This document shows, piece by piece, positions 1 to 5,360 of a stretch of 5,530 nt of DNA. How positions within the stretch are numbered: the first letter of the stretch is position 1; each line of letters starts with the position of its first letter. The notes beneath the pieces were generated by a model. The model was not told where the DNA came from and searched no databases. It saw only the letters and a list, made by a program, of their open reading frames with translations. The stretch is taken from positions 1 through 5,530 of the forward strand of contig CANQOJ010000151.1 in assembly GCA_947625455.1 (NCBI GenBank), written 5' to 3'. This stretch comes from an uncultured Clostridia bacterium (GTDB taxonomy: Bacteria > Bacillota > Clostridia > Oscillospirales > Ruminococcaceae). The position numbers and the translations under genes were made by a program.

Positions 1-708
1 TACGTTATCGATAAAGAACCCACCTGCACAACCGAGGGAAGTAAGTCCTATCACTGCACCGTCTGCGGATTTACCAAGAACAGTGAAGTAATACCCGCGC
101 TTGGGCATAAGTTCGGTGAATGGGTAGAAGTAAAAACAGCAACAGGCGAAGCAAACGAACAGAGAATATGCACAGTCTGCGGATTTACCGAAACGCGCGG
201 TATTGACCTTGAAAATCATAAGTGGACAACGGATTACGTTATCGACAAAGAACCCACCTGCACAACCGAGGGAAGTAAGTCCTATCACTGCACCGTCTGC
301 GGATTTACCAAGAACAGCGTGGTTATACCCGCGCTTGGGCATAAGTTCGGTGAATGGGTGGAAGTAAAGACAGCAACAGGCGAAGCAAACGAACAGAGAA
401 CCTGCACCGTCTGCGGATTTACCGAGATAAGGGGCGTTGACCTTGAAAATCACAAGTGGACAACGGATTACGTTATCGACAAAGAACCCACTTGTACAAC
501 CGAGGGCAGTAAGTCTTATCATTGTACCGTCTGCGGACTTAAAAAGGACAGCATTATAATTCCTGCGGTAGGTCACGACTGGAGTGGCTGGGAAACCGTT
601 ACATCACCCGACTGTGATGACAGCGGCGTTAAACAAAGGCACTGCAAAGTTTGCCTTGAAACGGAAACCGGCAGTCTTAACGCAAACGGACATACATGGG
701 AAGACCAT
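1..708 (+). repeat. Tandem 234-base coding repeat (three copies, then a partial one)
   Basis: Copies start at 1, 235 and 469, exactly 234 bases (78 codons) apart, all beginning with the codons for YVIDKEPTC. The first two copies differ at only about 18 of 234 positions by my count, and most differences cluster in two short patches (about 84-90 and 191-204). The third copy keeps the first 45 or so codons and then diverges, giving a 240-base unit. A fourth half-unit starts at 709 (YTVDKEPTCTADG). The array probably extends upstream of the window. The decline in identity toward the 3' end suggests recent duplication or gene conversion in the 5' copies and older copies next to the anchor. Confidence 0.95.
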
Positions 709-1524
709 TACACGGTAGACAAAGAACCCACCTGTACTGCTGACGGAAGTAAGTCTGTTCATTGTTCAAAATGCGGTGCAGTTAAGGACAGCGAGGTTAT
801 CCCCGCGATAGGTCATCACACTCCCGCGAAAGACAGAGTAGGCGTGAAAACCCCCACCACAACATCTGAAGGTTACACAGGTGATGTTGTCTGCGAAAAG
901 TGCGGCGAGGTTATTGAAAAGGGCGAAAATGTTCCCGTTGTCGGTGAACCCGAATTAGTTACGGAAGTTGGAGACGGCGCGCCCACGATTACGCTTTCAG
1001 GTGATGAAAAAACAGCGCTTGAAAATGCTGCGCTTACAGATGAAGAAAGAAAAGCGGCTGAAAACGGCGCGGAGGTTAAGATATTGCTTTCTGTAGCCGA
1101 CGCGGAAAATACCGTTACGGCGGAGGATAAAGCGCTTGCTGAAGCAAAAATTAAGGGCAAATATAAATCAGGTCAGTATATAGATATCGAAATATTAAAG
1201 ACGGTTGGCGGCAAGGAAACACAGGTAACTCAGCTTAGCAAGGAAATAAGCCTTACAGTAGCTGTGCCTGATGACCTTAAAGCGGACGGCAGAACATTTG
1301 CGATAGTACGTATACATGACGGCACTGCGGATATACTGAACGACACGGACACTGACGCTGACACTATAACATTTAAGACCGATAAGTTCTCGGTTTATGA
1401 AATAGTTTATACCGACAAAAACACATCATCACCCGATACAGGCAGCAGCATACCGCCTATAATCGCAGTTTCTCTTGCAAGCGTCATAGCTTCAATATTC
1501 ATTATCCGTAAGAAAAAGCATTAA
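1..1524 (+). CDS. Cell-wall-anchored repeat protein, C-terminal part (5' end outside window)
   Basis: The reading frame is open from base 1, so the gene begins upstream; the first internal ATG/GTG-type codons lie inside repeats and are not real starts. 507 residues are visible. Residues 1-78 and 79-156 are near-identical units; 157-236 is a diverged third and about 237-280 a half unit. Each full unit has two knuckles with CxxC (for example HCTVCGF and CTVCGFTE) plus PTCTTEG and IPALGHKF segments, the pattern of Cys-rich repeats common in clostridial surface proteins; metal binding is possible but inferred. Residues about 315-470 form an acidic domain containing EEILK/TVAVP/IVRIHDG-like strands, typical of stalks just before the anchor. 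SPDTG at residues 477-481, a hydrophobic stretch (IPPIIAVSLASVIASIFII) and the RKKKH tail form a sorting signal. SPDTG fits the (S/P)PxTG type known for Clostridioides difficile sortase B rather than classic LPxTG. The protein is probably an extracellular adhesin or structural surface protein; its ligand is unknown. Confidence 0.9.
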   Translation, partial: YVIDKEPTCTTEGSKSYHCTVCGFTKNSEVIPALGHKFGEWVEVKTATGEANEQRICTVCGFTETRGIDLENHKWTTDYVIDKEPTCTTEGSKSYHCTVCGFTKNSVVIPALGHKFGEWVEVKTATGEANEQRTCTVCGFTEIRGVDLENHKWTTDYVIDKEPTCTTEGSKSYHCTVCGLKKDSIIIPAVGHDWSGWETVTSPDCDDSGVKQRHCKVCLETETGSLNANGHTWEDHYTVDKEPTCTADGSKSVHCSKCGAVKDSEVIPAIGHHTPAKDRVGVKTPTTTSEGYTGDVVCEKCGEVIEKGENVPVVGEPELVTEVGDGAPTITLSGDEKTALENAALTDEERKAAENGAEVKILLSVADAENTVTAEDKALAEAKIKGKYKSGQYIDIEILKTVGGKETQVTQLSKEISLTVAVPDDLKADGRTFAIVRIHDGTADILNDTDTDADTITFKTDKFSVYEIVYTDKNTSSPDTGSSIPPIIAVSLASVIASIFIIRKKKH

Positions 1525-1529
1525 AACAC

Positions 1530-1570
1530 AAGGTCACTGTAAAGCTAAAACTTTACGGTGACCTTTTCTT
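1530..1570 (+). terminator. Intrinsic terminator of the surface-protein gene
   Basis: Five bases after the TAA at 1522-1524, the arm at 1530-1544 pairs with 1551-1565 over 15 positions with a single G-U pair. The loop is CTAAAA (1545-1550), and the end is T-rich (TTTTCTT, 1564-1570). This is a textbook Rho-independent terminator and should separate the surface-protein transcript from the next gene. Confidence 0.93.
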
Positions 1571-1603
1571 AATTAAATCATACACTGACAAAGGAGATAT
1601 AAA

Positions 1604-1945
1604 ATGGATAACAAACCGAAAAACGAAATAACCGAGGAAAATCTGTGGGAAACGCTTGTTTCAATGCAGAATGAAACATTTATGACTTCGGGAAGAGGCA
1701 GTAAAAGCGGAGTTGAGTTTACATACACAATTAAAGCTGACAAAAACGGAAATCCCGGCGGAGAAATGTTTGTCAGCACAAAGGAGAAGTCGATAACAAA
1801 ATCCTCGGTGCTTGCGGCATATCGAAAGGCAATTGAGGTTCAATTGTCTGACGGCAAGGTGAGCGGTCCCAAGAAAATCGGAACTTTTGGCGCAAGCTAC
1901 CTCTATCCGATTTTTTTGAAGCTGGGGATCATAACAAGAGATTAA
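1604..1945 (+). CDS. Small conserved-looking protein of unknown function (113 aa)
   Basis: The start is fixed by GGAG at 1593-1596, seven bases before ATG 1604. The product is a soluble 113-residue protein with no signal peptide or membrane helix. An N-terminal acidic helix (residues about 8-28) is followed by a charged beta-like segment (GVEFTYTIKADKNGNPGGEMFV) rich in alternating hydrophobics. Then come a helix (SVLAAYRKAIEV) and a glycine/aromatic end (GPKKIGTFGASYLYPIFLKLGI). The GPKxxGxFGASYLYPIF ending has the look of a conserved family signature from clostridial hypothetical proteins, but I cannot name a family or function. It follows a strong terminator by 33 bases and I see no convincing own promoter, so its expression source is unclear. 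It converges on the hydrolase gene. Confidence 0.85.
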   Translation: MDNKPKNEITEENLWETLVSMQNETFMTSGRGSKSGVEFTYTIKADKNGNPGGEMFVSTKEKSITKSSVLAAYRKAIEVQLSDGKVSGPKKIGTFGASYLYPIFLKLGIITRD

Positions 1946-1956
1946 GTTAAAAGAAA

Positions 1957-2021
1957 AAAGCCAAGCGCAGTTTGAAAGATGGGAGCTACAATTGCTCGAA
2001 TTAACAAACGCACTTGACTTT
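1957..2021. terminator. Probable two-way terminator between convergent genes
   Basis: An imperfect stem pairs 1957-1974 with 2005-2021 (two mismatches and one bulged base). The enclosed 30-base loop itself holds a short GAGC/GCTC hairpin. Reading right the stem is followed by a T-rich stretch (TTTCTTTTATTA); reading left it is followed by the complement of AAAAGAAAAAA, also T-rich. Lying between the stop codons at 1945 (+) and 2060 (-), it is well placed to end both transcripts. A second small hairpin (2034-2040 with 2046-2052, seven pairs) sits 8 bases beyond the hydrolase stop. Confidence 0.55.
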
Positions 2022-2059
2022 CTTTTATTATATACAAAATTTGAGATTTTGTCAAGGGG

Positions 2060-2686
2060 TTATTGCTTTAGTTTTATCACAACATTTATGCCGCTGTCTA
2101 CATTCTTGCTGAAAACGTCCGCATCTTCGGGTTTTCCGACAATTGAACCGTAATGCGTGGGTATTGCAAATTCGGGTTTTATGGTATTGACAAGTCCTGC
2201 CGCCTGTTGTGCGTTCATTGTAAAATGCCCGCCTATCGCCACCATTACAATACGGCATTTCACCTGCTGATTTTCAGCCGTAACATCAGTATCTCCCGAA
2301 ATATATATGCGACCGTTTTGCTTGCTGTTAATTATGTACCCAACCCAGCCGTTTGACTTCGGGTGAAACGGTTTAAGCTTATTGTAGGCGGGAATGGTTT
2401 CAAATTCAATTCCCGAAACTTCAAATTTCTCGTTCGGCATGACCTTTCTAACGTCAATCCCTAAATCATCTGCTTCGTTCATTGATTTCGGGTATATAAT
2501 CACGGTGTCGTCTTTCATAACTTTTCGTATGTCGTCAGCGGAATAATGGTCATAATGCGCGTGTGTTATCAGGATAATATCCGCGTCATGACGTTCAGAC
2601 GGGATTTTAAGCGGATCGGCGTAGATGATTTTCTCGTCCTCAATTCTGATACTGCTTTGCGTGTTCACTTCAATAAAATCTAACAT
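2060..2686 (-). CDS. Metallo-beta-lactamase-fold hydrolase, UlaG/YtkL-like
   Basis: This 208-residue cytosolic enzyme has the full metal-site set of the metallo-beta-lactamase superfamily: THAHYDH at residues 41-47 (HxHxDH), GDTD at 131-134, GGHFTM at 152-157 and PTHYGS at 176-181, with H178 as the last ligand. FHPKSNGWVGY at 107-117 and the AIGGHFTMN segment place it with the small UlaG/YtkL (UPF0173-like) group of predicted metal-dependent hydrolases. Typical members are roughly 200-230 residues, so the length is normal. The substrate is not predictable; members are often annotated simply as MBL-fold hydrolases. The start is ATG at 2686-2684, supported by AGGAGGA at complement 2697-2691. 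It is downstream of and co-oriented with the PH-like gene, so read-through expression is possible; I see no strong promoter of its own. Confidence 0.92.
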   Translation of the reverse strand: MLDFIEVNTQSSIRIEDEKIIYADPLKIPSERHDADIILITHAHYDHYSADDIRKVMKDDTVIIYPKSMNEADDLGIDVRKVMPNEKFEVSGIEFETIPAYNKLKPFHPKSNGWVGYIINSKQNGRIYISGDTDVTAENQQVKCRIVMVAIGGHFTMNAQQAAGLVNTIKPEFAIPTHYGSIVGKPEDADVFSKNVDSGINVVIKLKQ

Positions 2687-2764
2687 AGTTTCCTCCTGTT
2701 AAAAGCTGTTTTGCCGCCGCGTTTTAGGAAAGCGCGGTCTTTGCTAAATTTAACGTAAAGTCAT

Positions 2765-2869
2765 TTAACTAACTGATATATTTTTCCACTCATCTAATTT
2801 TGCCAAAAATGCATGATACTCTTCCACTTGCGTAATATTAACAGGAAATGTCTTGCTTATTTTTGTGTT
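2765..2869 (-). pseudogene. Displaced C-terminal tail of the PH-like protein (-1 frame)
   Basis: Shifting back one base at the A6 run (complement 2873-2868) opens 34 more codons, ending at TAA (complement 2767-2765). They encode NTKISKTFPVNITQVEEYHA followed by FLAKLDEWKN and a short end. A PVNI-Q-EEY-F-L-W pattern is what the terminal amphipathic helix of small bacterial PH-like domains looks like, so this is better explained as the rightful end of the gene than as chance. With it, the protein would be 176 residues. The shift could be a true one-base deletion, a base-calling error in the homopolymer, or slippage during expression; the sequence alone cannot decide. Confidence 0.65.
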
Positions 2870-3294
2870 TTTTCTTCGGCTACAAATCTAATTATCTCAT
2901 TCTGATTTTCATCATATAACCACACAAACTGCATACTCCCGCCCGATTTGCCACAGACAATTTTTCCGATACTGCTGCGGGTTATAACAAAACCGCCTTT
3001 ATAGCTTATTTCTTTTTTCGTAATTTGCAAAGGAACTATGTACAATTTATCATCTGTAATTCCCAATGCGTAATATTCGCTTGGACGCTTGTGTCTTATT
3101 TCCTGATAGGCATAAATCGGAACATAATTTTCACCTGCCGGTATAACCTCTTTTAATATCTCTAACACCCTGAAACGCTCTTTGCTGTTTACTCCTATTT
3201 TTGCGCCAATCCAATCCCTAAACAGCACAGACACAATTATTGCCGCAACTGCTGCTCCCAAAATCACCAGCAGGAGTATATCTATGAAATCCAT
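2857..3294 (-). CDS. Membrane-anchored PH-like domain protein, apparently frameshifted near its end
   Basis: I chose the start ATG at 3294-3292 because GGAG (complement 3307-3304) lies nine bases before it; a start at 3348 would overlap the upstream gene and lacks support. The in-frame product is 145 residues. Residues about 4-26 (IDILLLVILGAAVAAIIVSVLF) form one membrane helix, and the rest is probably cytosolic. Residues about 45-142 resemble bacterial PH-like domains: an N-terminal helix, then strands including ALGITDDKLYIVPL and FVWLYDENQNEIIRF. The frame ends abruptly after FVAEEKTQK at a TAA (2859-2857), just where the last helix of such a domain is expected. That helix is present in the -1 frame immediately downstream (separate entry). 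The stop of the ankyrin gene lies 28 bases upstream, so the two are probably co-transcribed. Function is unknown; PH-like fold is assigned by pattern only. Confidence 0.75.
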   Translation of the reverse strand: MDFIDILLLVILGAAVAAIIVSVLFRDWIGAKIGVNSKERFRVLEILKEVIPAGENYVPIYAYQEIRHKRPSEYYALGITDDKLYIVPLQITKKEISYKGGFVITRSSIGKIVCGKSGGSMQFVWLYDENQNEIIRFVAEEKTQK

Positions 3295-3322
3295 ACTTAG
3301 TTTCTCCGTTCTTGTCTGATGA

Positions 3323-4360
3323 TTATTCCTTGCATTTCGATTTATCAAGCGGGATAAGGTCGGGATTTGCCAAAACCCGTTTAACGATAATTTCCGCCAG
3401 TCTGTACAAAGTTTTTCTGTCGGTTGAAGAAGTAATGCTTTTTATTATCTTGACAGCCTCGTCAATATCTTCGCCATTTGAAAATTCAGCTGTCATCAAC
3501 AAACAGTTCAGTTCATCAAGCATCTTTTTATATTCATCACCCCAATTTAATCCGCCGTTGCCAAGTATCTCATGCGTTACTTTTCCAACAATGCGAATTG
3601 CCTCGCCCTGCACTGTCTGCGCCTTTCCGCTTGCGGGAACAAGCATATTCCGCAATTCTCTGAATTGCTCCTGCCAAGTTTTACTTTTAACGAAAATTCT
3701 CCCGCCTTGCATTTCCTTTTCGGGTATGGCAACATCAAATAATTTATAAAGTTCATTCAGCGCAGAACTAAATTCGTTTTTGCTCTGCTCGCTCATTTCC
3801 GCAAATCTCTCGCCTATTTGCCTGACATAACCGACAGTCCTATTAGTCGGCATAACACCCGCTTTCATCAGCATTTTTGAAATTTCAAGCACCGCGGGAA
3901 TATCCGAGCTTTCACAATGCGCAAGCGCCGTGTCAAGCAGATTTTTCCCGTCAGCGTCACCCATGACATCAACTGACGCGTTAAATTCCAGCAAGTTTTT
4001 TACCGCCTGCGCGTCACCCGATAAACACGCGCCCGCAATAGCTGTTCCCCTATACGAAACCGCAACATAATTCACGTCCGCGCCGTTATCCAAAAGGCAT
4101 TTGAGGTTGTCCTTATTAGCAGAGTGAAATTTAACCGCGGGATAACCAAACCCGCAGTCCGCATTTGTCTCCAAACCGTTATCAATCAAAAATTGAATAT
4201 GACAAGGCTTTAAATTGCTGTAAGAAAAGGCGTTGCAGGTAGTTTTTCCTTTGTTGGTCGCAGTTATCTCGCACTTTTCAAAAACCTGCTTGAATTTGTC
4301 CATATCCCCGCTGTCAATTATATCGCCGAAATTATCGGGCAGTGTTTTTCGCTTAGCCAT
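3323..4360 (-). CDS. Ankyrin-repeat protein with a distinct C-terminal domain (345 aa)
   Basis: The chosen start is ATG at 4360-4358, with AAAGGAG five bases upstream; the frame continues to a TTG at 4402 but that has no binding site. Residues about 43-170 hold roughly four ankyrin-like repeats, recognisable by their ends: LIDNGLETNA, LLDNGADVN, LLEFNASVDV and LMKAGVMP. Residues about 228-290 form a separate helical domain with the motif LVPASGKAQTVQGEAIRI, then NGGLNW and a helix KMLDELNCLL; this VPxSGxAxTVQGExIR pattern looks conserved but I cannot name its function. There is no signal peptide or membrane segment, so the protein is cytosolic. Ankyrin repeats bind partner proteins; the neighbouring membrane-anchored PH-like protein is an obvious candidate partner. 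It is the first gene of the minus-strand operon, driven by the promoter at 4447-4475. Confidence 0.88.
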   Translation of the reverse strand: MAKRKTLPDNFGDIIDSGDMDKFKQVFEKCEITATNKGKTTCNAFSYSNLKPCHIQFLIDNGLETNADCGFGYPAVKFHSANKDNLKCLLDNGADVNYVAVSYRGTAIAGACLSGDAQAVKNLLEFNASVDVMGDADGKNLLDTALAHCESSDIPAVLEISKMLMKAGVMPTNRTVGYVRQIGERFAEMSEQSKNEFSSALNELYKLFDVAIPEKEMQGGRIFVKSKTWQEQFRELRNMLVPASGKAQTVQGEAIRIVGKVTHEILGNGGLNWGDEYKKMLDELNCLLMTAEFSNGEDIDEAVKIIKSITSSTDRKTLYRLAEIIVKRVLANPDLIPLDKSKCKE

Positions 4361-4431
4361 TTTTGCTCCTTTAGAAATAACTTTATTTGCTATATTAAAC
4401 AATAAATTCGCAAGGCATTAAAATCTATAAT

Positions 4432-4469
4432 AATCGCTCTGCAATTATTATAACATATTTTGAGCGATT
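4432..4469. promoter_or_regulatory. Perfect dyad AATCGCTC/GAGCGATT around the -10 box
   Basis: AATCGCTC (4432-4439) and GAGCGATT (4462-4469) are exact inverted copies separated by 22 bases. On the minus strand one arm directly follows the -35 box and fills the start of the spacer; the other lies over the expected transcript start. Only one arm would be transcribed, so a DNA operator for a dimeric repressor is more likely than an RNA hairpin. The cognate protein is unknown. Confidence 0.6.
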
Positions 4470-4475
4470 TTTCAA
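4447..4475 (-). promoter_or_regulatory. Extended -10 sigma-A promoter of the ankyrin operon
   Basis: On the minus strand, TTGAAA (4475-4470) and TATAAT (4452-4447) are separated by exactly 17 bases, with TG one base before the -10 box (TGTTATAAT). This is close to the vegetative consensus. The predicted transcript start near 4440 leaves an untranslated leader of about 80 bases before the ATG at 4360. Confidence 0.85.
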
Positions 4476-5130
4476 CTACAATTTTTACAGTTTCAAACAC
4501 GTTTCAGCTTTTAAAATCCAAGTTTTCTGTCTAAAATTTTTGTGTATATTTAATAAGATTTGTCAACAAACGCGCTTTTTTCGGTTGAAAACATGTTCCC
4601 CTGCGCAGGATATTTAGTTAATCAAGCATACTAATCTGTAAGTTAATTACAATGTTTCCTGATATTAACATGCTGTAACCGACACTTTTCACAATTACGC
4701 CTATCAATTTCTGTGCACTATCAACAAAAATATTTTTGCCTAATACGTCAAAAACCCGGTGCATAATTTGTCTATATTCACAAGATGAAGTTTAAAAACA
4801 GGGCTGAAGCAATTCGCCAAGCGGGCTGACAGACTTGGAAAATAACGGTAAATGAATTGCGCGCCAATGAATTTTTCAGGTTGTTTTCAACACTCCTAAA
4901 TCATTCAAATAACTTTTGGCGTTTTTGATATTTTAAAAATGAAAAAAGCTTCTGAACCTGCTTACAGAAAGCTTTTAGATGAATTTTATGATAATAGTTT
5001 GCTCACATAATTATTATATTAAATCAACTGATTTGGCTTGAACACTGAATATACCAATAGTGAAAAATACATAAAATTTTGTCGGATTATTTAACATTTA
5101 AGCCAAAATTTATTCTGTATGATTGCACAA
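4476..5130. other. Gene-poor AT-rich intergenic region
   Basis: Neither strand has a coding frame that I find convincing. From 4476 to about 4780 I see only AT-rich DNA with short palindromes (AACATGTT at 4590-4597 and CCTGCGCAGG at 4600-4609). From about 4785 to 4976 there is a dense set of inverted repeats (separate entry). From 4977 to 5130 I see nothing distinctive. The length of the gap between the divergent operons is unusual for a compact clostridial genome and suggests an unannotated RNA or decayed genes. Confidence 0.6.
4801..4976 (+). ncRNA. Candidate structured RNA (cluster of inverted repeats)
   Basis: Several pairings occur in 176 bases: GCAATTC (4809-4815) with GAATTGC (4854-4860), enclosing CCAAG (4817-4821) with CTTGG (4834-4838); then CGCCAA (4862-4867) with TTGGCG (4916-4921), enclosing TGAAT (4868-4872) with ATTCA (4903-4907) and a GTTGTTTTCAAC hairpin (4880-4891). 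The CGCCAA stem is followed at once by TTTTT (4922-4926), as at an intrinsic terminator. A second terminator-like hairpin covers 4944-4976 (AAAAGCTT-CTG with CAG-A-AAGCTTTT). I recognise no known RNA family and found no strong promoter upstream. The strand is chosen from the T-run only. Confidence 0.35.
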
Positions 5131-5186
5131 ATGCCCAAAAATCGCGTCGTTGAGCCATTTGGCTCTCAAACGCAATTTTTGGGCAT
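5131..5186. terminator. Long hairpin, possible insulator terminator
   Basis: The arms 5131-5156 and 5161-5186 face each other across an ATTT loop, with about 21 of 26 positions pairing in the simplest register (ATGCCCAAAAAT/ATTTTTGGGCAT at the base, GCGT/ACGC in the middle, GAGCC/GGCTC at the tip). The A5/T5 tracts inside the stem allow it to act as a terminator in either direction, though no T-run follows the full stem. It ends one base before the -35 box of the regulator promoter, so it could shield that promoter from upstream transcription. It could instead be a small insertion-type repeat. Confidence 0.5.
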
Positions 5187-5187
5187 A

Positions 5188-5216
5188 TTGATTTGAAATT
5201 TAAAACATGTTATACT
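5188..5216 (+). promoter_or_regulatory. Extended -10 promoter of the XRE regulator
   Basis: TTGATT (5188-5193) and TATACT (5211-5216) are 17 bases apart, with TG one base before the -10 box (TGTTATACT). The predicted start near 5223 gives a leader of about 138 bases before ATG 5361. It shares the string ATGTTATA with the ankyrin promoter on the other strand. Confidence 0.75.
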
Positions 5217-5222
5217 TAACAT
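5207..5222. promoter_or_regulatory. Perfect 6-4-6 dyad over the -10 box
   Basis: ATGTTA (5207-5212) and TAACAT (5217-5222) are exact inverted copies with a TACT centre. The -10 hexamer TATACT lies wholly within the dyad, so a dimer bound here would block RNA polymerase. XRE-family repressors commonly autoregulate through short dyads at their own promoter, and the gene downstream is such a regulator; autorepression is inferred. Confidence 0.5.
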
Positions 5223-5360
5223 ATTAAACCAATAAAAAGATTTTGATTATCCAAATCTTAACATTGCTGTTGAGGATTTGCGCGGGTGCTTTCGGCAACA
5301 TTTGTGACAATTCCACGCTAAGTCAGCAATCGACAGCTAGTAAAAACAAAGGAGCAAAAA

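Noticed and set aside
1..708. CRISPR array
   Set aside because: The repeats are 234 bases long, contiguous, in frame and coding; there are no unique spacers.
873..1160. Open frame on the minus strand inside the surface-protein gene
   Set aside because: Low-complexity Ser/Ala/Phe-rich translation caused by the codon pattern of the real gene on the plus strand; no ribosome binding site.
1573..1843. Two minus-strand frames opposite the 113-residue gene
   Set aside because: They overlap each other and the plus-strand gene, which has a good ribosome binding site and a coherent product.
2052..2356. Frames on both strands overlapping the 3' half of the hydrolase gene
   Set aside because: The hydrolase frame carries all catalytic motifs; the others have Cys/Arg/His-rich, non-protein-like translations.
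2715..2738. CCGCG/CGCGG hairpin before the hydrolase gene as a terminator
   Set aside because: Only five perfect pairs and no T-run on either strand; possible but not supportable.
3295..3348. Upstream start for the PH-like protein
   Set aside because: It would add 18 polar residues before the membrane helix and overlap the ankyrin gene; the ATG at 3294 has a GGAG at proper spacing.
3312..3749. 145-residue plus-strand frame opposite the ankyrin gene
   Set aside because: No start signal; the translation is a Ser/Phe/Leu-rich shadow of the minus-strand gene.
4361..4402. TTG start for the ankyrin protein
   Set aside because: No ribosome binding site before it, while ATG 4360 has AAAGGAG five bases upstream.
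4586..4600. LexA-type SOS box at GAAAACATGTTCCCC
   Set aside because: The half-sites are too close: the Firmicute box needs four bases between GAAC and GTTC, and here there are two.
4827..4829. TGA as selenocysteine or as tryptophan
   Set aside because: No complete gene in the window needs TGA as sense, Trp is encoded by TGG throughout, and the surrounding frame has no start signal.
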